From assembly GCA_029532415.1 (NCBI GenBank), contig JAQOTA010000020.1, positions 1,054,001 through 1,118,000 on the forward strand: 64,000 nucleotides of DNA, in the 5' to 3' direction. The stretch is from Marasmius tenuissimus. Its lineage: Eukaryota > Basidiomycota > Agaricomycetes > Agaricales > Marasmiaceae. The position numbers and the translations under genes were made by a program. Below the pieces are notes generated by a model, which did not search any database, had not been told where the DNA came from, and saw only the letters and a program-made list of their open reading frames with translations. Below are positions 53,488 to 64,000 of the stretch, piece after piece; within the stretch, counting starts at the first letter, position 1, and every line of letters begins with the position of its first letter.

Positions 53488-54959
53488 TACACAAGTAATC
53501 GCTCGAAAAACGTATTGAAGAAGATGTTGAAGAGTCGTGGTTGCAGTTAGAGGAAAGAGTCGTGGGAGCGTGTTGTACAGCCACATTGACGACGCGCTTC
53601 GTCATGACACTTGGCCAGAACCCCTCAGTGAACGTTTCAGCTAATTGTAGGCTCGAGGAACAATCACTGTTGCAAGCATCTACCGGTCTCCATTTGGACT
53701 GTGTACTCGAGCTACTAGCGGATCTAGAGTCAACGAGGACCCACAAGTATCAATATGACGGGTTCACCGGCACCTCTCATAGCCTTTGGAGTTTGGCGAC
53801 TTCCGACTCGATGAATGTTGGTAGGATTCCCGATGGCTCTTACTACCAACTTTAACACGTTGGGAGAAGGTTGGATTTCGTGGGTCCGAGAAATCGTTAA
53901 AAGATGACCGGTATACGAAACTCCGGAGATCGTTCAGTGGGCATAGTGCTCCCTAGTCCTGACAGCCTGCGTTCCCATGGATACCCTCCTCACTGGAAGG
54001 GCATACTGGAGAGCCCGGGGAGTCGTGAATAGCTTTTTTTCTGCTCCGCCTCTGATTGTCAGGTTGTTCAAATCAATTGCATACCGACTCCCCGGGGTCG
54101 TGGAGGCCCCCTTCTTCTTCTCTTGTCTGCGGTGAGCCTCGAACTTGTGCAGTTTGAGCATGGAGGTGTCGGGTCGGTCGGAAACTTGAAGATCATCTCG
54201 TTCTACAAATCAAGGCATCATGATCTATTTCTAGTTTCTGGTTGGAATGTTCGGGAGTTCCCACACGGTCTGTCATGTGTAAACCGGTATACGTTGCGGT
54301 TGAACGGACACTGGTAAGTAGCGTGGTACTTAAGTACGAGATACCTTGACTACATCCATCTGCACCAGAACTTGCCTCAAACACAATCAAGTTCAATAAT
54401 GCGCTTGAAACTCTGCCCCGGGCAGTCCAGACTCCTCTCGGAAGTTCGCATCTCACACCAGCTTTGGCTGAACATAACATCCCTTTTACAGTAGGCACCG
54501 TTATGCCCTTCAATTCAATTCAATTCAATTCAATTCGGTAAGAGCCTTCGAACAAGGGCTCAAAGTGGCAGTGAAATGATGTCGACAGATTGAACTGAAT
54601 CGGGAAGCGAGCATTGAAAGAAGCCTCATGAGGATTTACTTATATAAACACAAAGCCAACTGAGATCGTCACGGTCCCGGTTGTCTTCCACCCCCCCTCA
54701 ACCCAACCTTCCTCTCTTCCTCGAGAGTACCCGGTGTACTCTTTTTTTCTTACGAACAGACGTTACAGGCTTACAGCAGGCTCTGGAGTCTTGTTTCCTT
54801 TTTTGGTCCTTGAAGGCGCGTGGAACATCGGGCCGGTAACAACGCCGACTTTCGAGCTGTCCTGGGATTAGCTGGCACCTGTTTTCTCAGAGTCATAAAT
54901 ATCCCCACTCGAGTCTCACACGACCGTGTTTTTTCTCTCTCTTTCCCCACTCGACCACC
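53488..54959. other. intergenic, with a TTCAA microsatellite
   Basis: No gene supported. The last 200 bp are C/T-rich and lead into the FAR-17a/AIG1-like gene; they probably contain its promoter. Confidence 0.4.
54509..54536. repeat. (TTCAA)n microsatellite
   Basis: About five and a half copies of the pentamer ttcaa. Confidence 0.9.
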
Positions 54960-56055
54960 ATGAAAGGGAAGGGGCTCAAGGCGACTTTCAAGCAACTCGT
55001 AGGAGTCCACGAACCGGTTTTCGATCCTTCATGCAAGCTCGTCACATCGCCCTTCTTCTCTTCGACGGTTCTGGCGGTCATTAGGTTTCTCGTGGGATTG
55101 TATGCGGTGACGACGTTGGTGATTATGTTGGTTTCGGATGGGGTTGGAAAAGGTCAAGCTGGAGAGTGAGTAGCTTTGCGTTGTTCGGCTCTGAATCTGA
55201 CCCTGATCAATCGTATTTTGTGTATAGAAACTTCTCCTTTTTCACAACTCTGACATACATTGGGATATGCGCGTACTACTGGGCTGCGTTCGTTCAGACT
55301 GCGTGTTACGAGCTGGAGAGGAGGAAGAAAGGAGGAAGGGTTGGGTATCCTCTGCAGAGATGGCCAAAGTTCTTGCAATCGTTGCATCTGATTCTCGGGA
55401 CGACAATCATCACATATCGTACGTTCCAAAGGTTCTTTCTCAACTCGTCGATTATCTTACGGCTTCTACAGCAATCATAGTCACGGTCGTTTTTTGGGCT
55501 CTACTCGCTAATTCGGAGACATTGGGGTCGCCGATGAAAAGTACATTATCAGCAGCTTCGTTGCGTTGACATTACGAGTGCTCATATGTACCCTTTTCTA
55601 GTATGGCGAAACGTCAGCGTCCACGCTCTCAACACTGTCTTTTGCATCTTCGAAATGCTGTTCACGCATAGCCCACGTCCCCGATGGTTCTTCTTGGTCT
55701 TCATGATCCTCATCTTGGGTGGATACGTCGGGGTTGCGTATGTGACGCACGCGACGCAAGGGTTTTACAGTGCGTTTGTCCAAATATTCGTTGGTCGTGT
55801 GATCTACTCACACTCACACACATACACCGTGTAGCATATGAATTCCTCGACCCCAGCCACGGTCCGATCCTCGCTGTTTACATCGTCGGTATCGGTGTGG
55901 CAGAGTGTATCCTATTCGCTCTAGCTTGGGGATTGATGACTCTCAGAGCGAAATGGTACCCCGTCGCGGTCGCGTCGAGTCCTAGCAATGCGGAAGACGA
56001 CAGAAGAGATTCAAGCGATGACAGCGATGAAAAGGACAGCAGGGACTTTGTTTGA
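54960..56055 (+). CDS. FAR-17a/AIG1-like membrane protein
   Basis: A multi-pass membrane protein of the FAR-17a/AIG1 class; family members in animals include hydrolases of fatty-acid esters of hydroxy fatty acids, and the fungal role is not known. Start MKGKGLKATFKQLVGVHEPV, first helix STVLAVIRFLVGLYAVTTLV. An intron (gtgagt/tatag) joins to ENFSFFTTLTYIGICAYYW, AAFVQTACYELERRKKGG and YPLQRWPKFLQSLHLILG. Further exons give TIVTVVFWALLANSETLGSP, VHALNTVFCIFEMLFTH, WFFLVFMILILGGYVGVAYV and ATQGFY. The last exon has AYEFLDPSHGPILAVYIVG and an acidic tail DDSDEKDSRDFV before TGA at 56055. Expected family features such as FTTLTYI and HALNT are present. About six introns; it looks intact. Confidence 0.82.
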
Positions 56056-57325
56056 TTTGCTCCGTAACTATGACAATCTTCTCAGAATCGGACCACTCTT
56101 CCCGTTCCTCCCCTCTCCTTCCACTGTCAGTTGTCGTTCAACGTTCAACTTTTTCTTGACTACGCAACGTGCAATTCCCCCCCCCCCCCCCCCCATCTTG
56201 GTATCATTCATTTTCGCAGATCGAACTTGCCCTTGCCTTACCTTTGTAGCGCTACCCTTCAATGTTCAACTTCTCTCGCTCTCATGCATAGCCTTGCCTC
56301 GCACACACCCGCCCGCCCACAGGATTGGACTTTTTTTGTCGAATGGTTTTTTCTTCTTGAGCACAACGTTTTCCTTCAAGGTTTTTAATAGTAATACATA
56401 GTCATACGTCGTCACATCACCGTACAGATTGGAATGATACACTCGACTTGCAGCACGTTCGATTTTCATTTCATCCCCCGAGACTTGTGAATTGGAATGA
56501 TTGCATTTGTCTTTCGCAGCGCTTTGCGTCCTCTTCTAGACCCGAAGTCCCAGTTAGTTCGTACCCGCGGCGTTGAGGGGAAAGGAGCAGGTTCTCGAGT
56601 ATAATCTTGCAAGTCTAACTAGGGGCAAGCGGGTCGCAGGAACCTTTCGCCGCTCCTCCTGACCTCTGCAGGCTCATGGCTACTCTGAGCCTAATGTACC
56701 AAAGGCTTCTGAAGATACTACATGACAGTGTAGTTGTATTTAGGTGCTGTTAACAATAGCAACATATACTCATGGCTCGATCAACGTGACTGCTCTAGAT
56801 TCTAATCTAGGGAGGGAGGTGGACTCTAAAAATGATAATAAAGGAAAGGAACGGCCTGACTGCGAGCGACAAGTGGACGAGTCCTTGCCATGCTAAACCA
56901 TTTCGTCTCAAAACTAAGTTGGGCGCCCGCCCATACGGAGTAATTGTTCGACAACAATTTCAGATTTCACAGCACAACGCGACGAGCACCTTCAAAGAAG
57001 AAAAACAAGTAAAGACAGGACGAGCAACTAATAAAAACCGTGCTACAAAACACAACAAGCCGCCCTTAACCAACCCAACGTTCGGGAATAGGTAAAAGGA
57101 AACGGCAACAATGTCAATTAAAAAACCGAGTGAGATAAAAAAGGGATGGTTAAAAGAGAAAGAAAAAACGACGACGCAGATACTGTCCATATCCAATATC
57201 CATAAAAAGAACATCGGATGGCAACGCAAGTGGAAATAAAAAGTCCTCTCAACCCTAAACGTTGAATATTTTCGTCAAAAGACCGTCCATCACGCACAAG
57301 TCCATCATGTCACCAACATCCCGCT
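56056..57325. other. intergenic between convergent genes
   Basis: Contains the 3' flanks of the FAR-17a/AIG1-like gene and the Kre9-like gene. A run of 18 C lies at 56177-56194. Nothing coding is supported. Confidence 0.5.
56177..56194. repeat. homopolymer run of 18 C
   Basis: Uninterrupted C tract in the 3' flank of the FAR-17a/AIG1-like gene. Confidence 0.95.
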
Positions 57326-58213
57326 TTAGAACAACCCGACAGCAGCGAAAACACCGGCAACAATCGCACCAAAGCTGATACCGACAGATGCGGCACCGTT
57401 ACCACCCCCGTTCTGAGGTGTGTTCGTGGGAGTGGTAGGGTTGCTGTTGCTCGTGCCGCTGGTAGTGGACCTGGTGTTGGTGTTGGTGTTGGTGTTGGTG
57501 TTGGATTGGGAGGCGCTGTTGGACCCGCTAGTTGATGATTGGGTGGTTGAGACACCGGAGGGAGGGTTCGTACTAGAATAGACGAGAGCGATGAGATATG
57601 GGCTTCACTGGCAAGACAAGACAAGACAAGAAATGAACTCACGCAGAGGAGAACGTGGTAGTGGCAGAACCGGAAGAGGTAGACGAGACAGCTTGATCGA
57701 CTTGGAAGGGGCCGGTACGAGCGTACTCTTGGTTGATGTTGCTGACGTTGACGGCACGAATCACATATTGCGCATCACTAGAGGTGGCTTTTCGTCAAAA
57801 AAGGTTCTATAGATATGAGCGCAGGGGCAGAGAAAGGAAGGCTCACAAGACCGTGAGAGCGGGCATGGTGACGGTGGTACCACCGCTGGCAGGATCGAGG
57901 TTGTTGGCCAAGGCAAAATCTTGTCTGAAGGACGGGTGAGCGAGTTCGAGGGTGAAGAGGCTACGAGCCAGTGGGTCAGTATATCATGATTCGAGGAAAC
58001 AGCGGGCCACACTCACGGGGGGTCGTTATCACCAAAGTTCCAAGCGACATCAAGAGGGGTCGCTGCGTGAACGTTCTGGGGCTGAAGCAGTTGGAGGGCG
58101 TTCACAGAGACGGTTGCAGCAGCGAGGGCAATAAGGCTGGGCAATAGACGACTATGAGCATGCGTTCAACGACGACGACGAGAAGAAACAACTCACGTAG
58201 CCTTGGAGAACAT
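57326..58213 (-). CDS. Kre9/Knh1-like secreted GPI-anchored Ser/Thr-rich protein
   Basis: A cell-wall or surface protein. Start MFSKA, joined through a short intron to a signal peptide with RLLPSLIALAAATVSVNA. The following domain reads LQLLQPQNVHAATPLDVAWN, PPLFTLELAHPSFRQDFALA, TTVTMPALTVLDAQYVIRAV and NVSNINQEYARTGPFQV, the pattern of the Kre9/Knh1 N-terminal domain (an Ig-like fold of wall proteins involved in beta-glucan assembly in yeast). A Ser/Thr/Asn-rich stalk follows, including an NTNTNTNTNT run, and the C-terminus ends VGISFGAIVAGVFAAVGLF, a GPI signal, with TAA at 57326-57328. Four introns are seen, with gtgagt-type donors. Length about 210-220 residues. Confidence 0.8.
57472..57503. 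repeat. GTGTTG hexanucleotide repeat in the stalk region
   Basis: About five copies of ggtgtt on the plus strand; encodes alternating Asn-Thr on the minus strand. Prone to length change. Confidence 0.9.
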
Positions 58214-59998
58214 TTTCGTTACTGTAAAGAGAGTGTGGTGGATGTCAACAACAGCGAGCTCGACTACGACGAACGGGGAGGAGGGTGGGAGGACGAGGGA
58301 GAGCTGCGCATGAATATATCCCACAAAAATGTTTGACCTCGGTAAATAGGGGCAAACAACGCCACGCGATAAATCGGCCGTTGCATGACGTGATCATCAT
58401 GATGGGCCCTTTTTCTCGAATTTTTTCCTAAACTTGTTTGATTGCCTTGAGCGCGTTGCTACCTCTCAGTGACAACCGGCCCTGTTTTGTTTCTCGACGA
58501 GTCCCCCTGGGCCCTGAGGATACCCTCATCTTTCGTGCAGGAAACCTGGAACTCAGACCGCTTACTACGGGTCAAGAGGTGGATCCTACCGTCATTGTAC
58601 ATAACAAACTCTTCTGGCATGCCCCTGGAACCTCGCCCCGACTAGCCGTAACGGTAGAATCTGCGGGAATGTGCTAGAAGTGGCTTACACAGTGCTGTGC
58701 AAGGCCGGAGGTTCAACGCCGCTTCCTCGTGTATTCCGCGAGCATGGAGGATGGCCGCCAGCTGGGTGTTTCTGCTATAACTTGTCCCTCCCGAACAATT
58801 CCAACGCTTCTCTCAATGTCTTGGTCTAGTGAGACCCTTCTCTTCAAGCTTCAAGAGTCTTGGATCCCATTCGGCTTCGACTCGATAACGGTGCCAGGCT
58901 ATGTTAACGGATCAAAACTCCCGTCGTCGTACGACTAGCCGTATAATCTTACGCAGCGACTCTCGAATACGGAGCCGTTGTGGGTTTTATTACTAGAGCT
59001 GTGCAAAAACGGTGGAGGTTCACCATGAGCTTCTTCCTCCCTCCCATCTTGTCACTCAAACGTCTTCAAGCAGGCACCCGGAACGGATATGCTGTGTCTT
59101 CTGCTGAGCGGATTGAACTTTGAAACCCATCCTTCCACGTTCTTCCAATTCCTTGGTCCTTGGAACCAAAACCTTGCCCCTGTTGCTCCTCGTGGTGGAG
59201 GCTGCTGAGATTATCAATAATGTTCTTCTACCCGTGCAATCTTACGCAAAATGCGGAACTGCAGGTCGTGTCACCGGAGCTGGGTTTCCTTCAGGGAGCT
59301 TCACGAGTTGAAGCTCCTCTTTTCCTTCCAGGATCTACCGGGAAACCTTGTTCTCTTCGTGATAGAACTTGAAGGGTGTTGACATGCTCTTCCCCGCGGT
59401 CCTTCTCTCTCTCAATGAAACGTCGTTGCAATCTCCATTCCTTCTCTTCTCTTCTCAGTAATCGTGGTTGTAGTCAATGCGTCCTTTTGACGACGCAACG
59501 ATGAATCGAATCCGAGCCTCGACACTGGTGAGGGAGTTATAAGAACCAATTCCTGTATTGGCTGCACTTGGCCACACCTTCTACGGTGTATGGATGAACA
59601 TTTTTCGACTTTCGGAGAATGATCGATGGATAATAATATGGCAACAGAAGCAAGGAAAGGGAGTGTGTCACACGGTATGATCCAAAGAGGTGTCTGGATG
59701 GACTACCTGTGCGTCACGGAAGCCTACGTACCAAAAAGGGTTACTTGGACCAAGTCTCGTACTCTGAGATTCTTTAGGGTTCTCATTTAGATTATTTTAT
59801 CAGTCAGATTAGCCCGAGCAGTTCTAACCATCCTTAGTCTATGCACTTAGACGGAGGCAAGTGTCGAATTGTAAACATACGAGGGGCGCCGGTCGGCTCC
59901 GCCAAAGCGTGTGAAGATTACATAGACGTTGAATTGAGGAACTTCGTCACTGGAATTTTGTAAATGATTCTCTAGCTCTTCGACTCATCAGCCTGCAA
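58214..59998. other. intergenic with weak internal repeats
   Basis: Short plus-strand frames (58438-58677, 58729-58938, 59120-59311) show no domain. Segments near 58690-58760 and 58995-59060 share gctgtgcaa and ggaggttca and may be old tandem copies. The last 60 bp (tgaagattacatagacgttgaattgag) resemble the region upstream of Myb-repeat paralogue 3. Confidence 0.35.
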
Positions 59999-61814
59999 AT
60001 GTCCGACGAGCAAAGCCGTCTTGACTCCATCGACACCGAAGGTCGTGGAAAATACAACCTCGCTCTCTGTCGAAAACCAGAGGTGAATCATTCGAATTCA
60101 ACGGTCTACCGTGCAGAACTGACTCAACACGCCCCGATTTTTCTAGCATCCAGACGGTGTCTATGGGTATCTTGACGCGGTAAATGGTAAACTCCCCGGA
60201 AATGGAAGTGCGGCGCAAAGAACAATTGGAGAAGATACCCACCCTGACGTTCCTGTGACTCAGGAGGAGGAGGAGCGTTTAGTCGATTATCTTGCAGAGC
60301 ACGGCTCTCGGAATATCAAAGCGTCAATCAAGGGGAAGTCCCATTACCAGAGGCTCGTTGCGAATGTGAGTGATGTGTATTACATATCACCGTTCTGGAC
60401 GCTTCATCTCTTACTCGCAGGAAGATGGGAAGACTCCATGGGGAACCAAACATTGTGCGGATAAGTGGCGCCAGCATTTCGTCGAGAATTCGGGAAGATT
60501 ACACGTGCTGGTGCTCGAACGCAGAAAAAAAATGAGAGAAGAGAAACCCTTGAAGGGGCCCTACAGTCTCGAGGAAGACCGACTCCTCGTAGATTTCTTG
60601 GCCGAACAGAAAATGAAAGGAGCCTCCAACCTTGGTGACCGGAAGATTTATGAAGAGTTGGTAAAGAATGTGAGCGCGACTTTGAAGTATACACGACTGA
60701 AATGAATCGTCTATCTTTGCTTCATTAGGAAGACGGGAAGTGGCCGTGGGGGACTTTACGCACCCCAGAAGCTTGGAGGAAAAGGTTCATCAAAACGGCA
60801 CGGCAAACATTGGAGCCTATGGTGGAAGCAAGATTTGCGGAGCTGCTTGCTGTTTCTTCATCGCCTTCCCGGCTCTCTGATCTAACCGCAGCGGCCAAGC
60901 TACGGGATTTGCCTGTCGGAGACGTCCACTCGCCGGTAGAATGCAGAAAGGAGGAGTCGTGGGCTAAGAGTTCTAGAATGAAGTTCAGCCCCGAGTCGGA
61001 GCGACTGTTATTAGAGTTTTTGAGGAAGAAGAAAGAAGCAGAGGGATGCCAGCTTGGTGGAATCACGATTGATAGAGAGTTGGCGGAAAATGTTAGTGCG
61101 GCATTGACTACCTCCAGAGGAACGATGGTTGAATCATCTATTTTGCTTCGCCAGAAAGACGAAAAATGGCCCTGGGGAGCACTACGCACCGAAAGAGCCT
61201 GGTATAAAAATTACTTCCGAAACGCGCACAAGTCAAAGCCAGCGGTGAAAGAAGGACTTGCGGATGCGTTCACAACAAGTTCTTCAACACCGCCTCCCCT
61301 CCCCGAGCCAGCTGCGACCGGCGAACTACAGGTTTCGAATGTCGATTCGTCAGTCGGAGGTGTTCAACCGTCGAAGGGATGTACTTCAAGAAAATACGCT
61401 CCGGAACAAGGTCAGCTCTCGAAGTCCATTCCATCACCAGCACCAGCCGGTGTTTTTACGGAGCACTTGGAATCTGTTGCTTGCAAGAAGGTGAGCTTGT
61501 TTGTTCGAGGGTCCAATCCACGCTATTCTCATCATCAGCTTCAGAGAAAAGCAGACGATGTTCAAGTTGAAGAAGGATACGGACCACCGAAGCGTCCGAA
61601 ACTAGCAGTCGGACCCGCGGGACCTCCAGAGGTATCTCATGTAGAAGATGAGACCGAGCTGGGAGTTTGGACAACCGAGATACCCGAGATGACGTTCCAC
61701 CTTAAGACAAGTGGCAGCCATATTGCAGTTAGCGATTTGATTTCTACTGACGAAGATCTCGTCGAGGAATTGGAGGTGGAGAGGTACTACTTATACCCGT
61801 GCTCTGACTTGTGA
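59999..61814 (+). CDS. protein with Rap1-type Myb repeats, paralogue 2 (first repeat truncated)
   Basis: Same family as the genes at 50608-52411 and 61989-63738. Exon 1 MSDEQSRLDSID then NLALCRKPE, joined to HPDGVYGYL; compared with the others the first repeat has lost most of helices 1 and 3. Repeat 2: VTQEEEERLVDYLAEHGS, HYQRLVAN, ADKWRQHFVENSGRL. Repeat 3: YSLEEDRLLVDFLAEQKM, KIYEELVKN, PEAWRKRFIKTARQTL. A further module is FSPESERLLLEFLRKKKEAE, TIDRELAEN and ERAWYKNYFRNAHKSK; it resembles repeat 3 rather than the fourth repeat of the paralogues. C-terminal GPPKRPKLAV (possible nuclear signal) and STDEDLVEELEVERYYLY, then TGA at 61814. Introns occupy conserved sites. Confidence 0.65.
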
Positions 61815-61988
61815 GCCTTTATGGATCGTATTAGACTCATTTTGCCGTAGCTTTTTTTCATGAACGGATCTACCTGTGTCTTTATCGAGCGATCCAGTCT
61901 TCGCCACAAGGGATTCCCCGAAGCGTGGGAATTGGATTACACAGACATCGAACTGGGGCACTTCAATGGTCAGAACTTTACCTTAGCA

Positions 61989-63738
61989 ATGTCCGAACAA
62001 GGCCATCTTGACTACATCCTCGTCTCTTATCTTGCACAAAATGACGCTGAAGGCCATGCAAGGCATGAACTTGCACTATATCAAAAACTAGCGGAGAAGG
62101 TGAACTTCATTTCTGCCTCAAGTTTGCACGTCGCACATGACTTGTTGACTCTATAGCATCGAGGCGGTATCACTGCAAGTCTATGGCAAAATCGGTACAC
62201 GCGAAGACATGAGCATTTTGACGCGATGATAAAAGAAAAACTCCGAAATGGAAGTACAGCGCGAGGATCGACACGTAAAACTAGAAAGGATGGAACGTCA
62301 TCCGACCGCACTGTTCGACCCGTAACCCAAGAAGACGAGCAGGCTTTGGTTGCGTATCTTGCAGAGCACGGTGACTACTGGAACATAAGAAAGGCAGTGG
62401 AGGGAAAACCACATTATAAGAGGCTCGTTGCGAATGTGAGTGATGTTTTGCGTCGTGTCGTTGTCAAGCTTGAGCTGTGACCGTTGGTCTCACTCGCAGA
62501 AAGATGGTAAGACCCCATGGGGGGCAAGGCATTGCGCGGATATTTGGCGCCAGCATGTCCACAATAATTGGGAAAGATTATTCGCGCTTGTGCTTGAACG
62601 CAGAAGGGAAATGAAGGTTTCACGTGTGGGGCCTTTCAACAGGAAGTGGACTCTCGAGGATGACGAACTACTCGCAGGGTTCCTGGCAGAGAAGAAAGCG
62701 GAGGGACGCCACCTTGGTGGACACAAGATATATGAAGAGCTGGTGGAGAACGTGAGTGTGGTTTTGACTATTATACAAGACACACGGTTCGAGATACCAT
62801 CTTGCTTCGACAGAAAGACGGAAAGTGGCCGTGGGGGACCCTGCGCACCCAAGGAGCTTGGAATGCCAGATACCTCCAAACAGCGCGCCGTAAATTGGAG
62901 CCAATGGTGGAAGCAAGGCTCGCGGAGCTCCTTGCAGTCGGGCCCTCATCATCCTCCCTCTCAAAGCCAAGCGTGGCGACCGAACGACACCAATTGCCTG
63001 TAGATGCTCAATCGTTGGCTGAGGGACACGCTCCGAGCCGAGTTGTACCCTCCAAGTCCGGGTCTAGAACATGGACTTCCACCAAGGCTTCAGTAAGGTC
63101 ATCGTCAGCATTGGTCGATGTCTGTATGGATGACCTCTTAGCTGCCGTTACCAACGACATTCCCCGTCACGGTCTTTTTAGTACCCAAGATGACGCAGTC
63201 TTGTTGCGGTATTTGATCAGATTGAACGGTGGCTCTAATGTTGCTTCAGAGGTCGACATCTTTCACCACCTTCTAGAAACTGTTCCGGTGGGTCTTTGGT
63301 TTTTGGTCACATATCTATTGACTTACGTTCCACTTCAGGATGCAAGGAAGCACACTGCTCAGACCTGGAGAAAGCACTATCAGAGGCTCAAGTCCCGTTT
63401 TAATAGGCTTGTCGAACATTTTGCCCGAAGAATCACCAATTGTGGCGAGGTGGGTTCATCCTTTCGATAATTCTGAGAAAACCCGTGATTCTCATCACAA
63501 AATCAAGGGAGAGGTGGTCGCCGACGTACAGGAAGAACGCGGACCTCGGAAGCGTCGGAAGGTAGATAGTCCAAGGGAGTCTATGAAAGATGAGCCCGAG
63601 CTGGGAGCTTGCACCAGTGGGTTTCCCGGGACAACGTTTTATCGTGAGACGAGTCATGGCCATACCACAGTTAGCGATTCGGATCCTACAGACCAAGATC
63701 TCGTGGAAGAATTGGAGGTGGAGGAATCCTTAATATAA
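61989..63738 (+). CDS. protein with four Rap1-type Myb repeats, paralogue 3
   Basis: Start MSEQGHLDYILVSYLAQNDA. Repeat 1 continues HRGGITASLWQNRYTREHEH. Repeat 2: VTQEDEQALVAYLAEHGDYW, HYKRLVAN, ADIWRQHVHNNWERL. Repeat 3: WTLEDDELLAGFLAEKKAEG, KIYEELVEN, QGAWNARYLQTARRKL. Repeat 4: FSTQDDAVLLRYLIRLNGG, DIFHHLLETVP and HTAQTWRKHYQRLKSRFN. The linker before repeat 4 contains MDDLLAAVTNDIPRHGLF, also present in paralogue 1. A 61-nt intron (gtgggt to tcaag) leads to GEVVADVQEERGPRKRRK, a likely nuclear signal, and the acidic end DQDLVEELEVEESLI with TAA at 63738. The start is 175 bp after the stop of paralogue 2. Looks intact. Role unknown; by analogy with Rap1, DNA binding in the nucleus is inferred. 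Confidence 0.68.
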
Positions 63739-64000
63739 ACCAAGATGGCGCACAGTCCGGCCTGTGAGCCATTTGTAGTCGATTTCTTGTTCCGTAGTAC
63801 CAGCTACTTGCCACCTACGATTGTACCTATTGTATACTTACTATGACGTGGGGAAATCAAATGGATTTGACATTTGTTTTCTCTGCATCGAGAAAACTAG
63901 TCGACCAGATCAGGTATGGAGCCAACTCGCTTTCAGAACGACGCAAAAGCTTTGTGAAAAACGGGAAGGAAAATGGAGAAAACCGTCAGGTAACGAAGAA
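63739..64000. other. 3' flank of Myb-repeat paralogue 3
   Basis: No gene seen to the end of the window. Confidence 0.5.

Noticed and set aside
1..64000. CRISPR arrays, telomere repeats, rRNA genes
   Set aside because: No regularly spaced repeats, no TTAGGG runs and no rRNA sequence were seen; the repeats present are LTRs, TIRs, one inverted repeat and microsatellites.

Overview
The window looks like chromosomal DNA from a basidiomycete fungus, most likely an agaricomycete. Genes are split by many short GT-AG introns of about 40-75 nt. The recognisable families are characteristic of that group: an AA14-type copper monooxygenase, a DUF6533 membrane protein, a Rhodopsin_dom_fun-like 7TM protein, fungalysin, a FAR-17a/AIG1-like protein, a Kre9/Knh1-type wall protein and SPT5-like KOW proteins. 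Three nuclear tRNA genes all carry introns. No prokaryotic or organellar signature was seen.

Layout. Positions 1-3560 hold two tandem copies of a multi-intron membrane-protein gene (minus), the first cut by the window edge. An AA14-like lytic polysaccharide monooxygenase with a Ser/Thr tail and GPI signal follows (3612-5433, minus). Positions 5790-17262 are rich in transposons and decaying genes: a hAT transposase remnant, a Crypton tyrosine-recombinase gene with two nonsense codons, a perfect 114-bp inverted repeat, an SPT5-like KOW gene with an in-frame TGA, an XPG/FEN-like nuclease gene with a broken start and a lost catalytic Asp, and an unrecognised gene. That last gene is split by a complete, very young Ty1/copia element (17263-23660; LTRs differ by one base; 5-bp target duplication GCCAG).

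Positions 24944-35620 contain tRNA-Leu(CAG), tRNA-Arg(ACG), tRNA-Leu(TAG), a small secreted Cys-rich protein lacking a visible ATG, a DUF1275 membrane protein and a full fungalysin (M36) protease. Positions 35742-42466 contain a DUF6533 protein, a rhodopsin-like 7TM protein and a proline-rich protein. Positions about 42400-49456 are a diverged tandem segmental duplication. Its units carry secreted beta-trefoil-like proteins: a two-domain version with a Kex2-type site between the domains, and a one-domain version. A relic of the proline-rich gene and a TIR element lie between them.

Positions 50608-63738 contain three paralogues of a protein family built from repeated Rap1-type Myb modules, one inverted relative to the other two. 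Between them lie a second TIR element of the same family, the FAR-17a/AIG1-like gene and the Kre9/Knh1-like gene. The secreted or wall-bound proteins (AA14, fungalysin, beta-trefoil proteins, Kre9-like) suit a saprotrophic or plant-debris lifestyle. The Myb-repeat cluster is the least ordinary gene set here. Exon boundaries were read by eye from splice motifs and family conservation; transcripts would be needed to confirm them.
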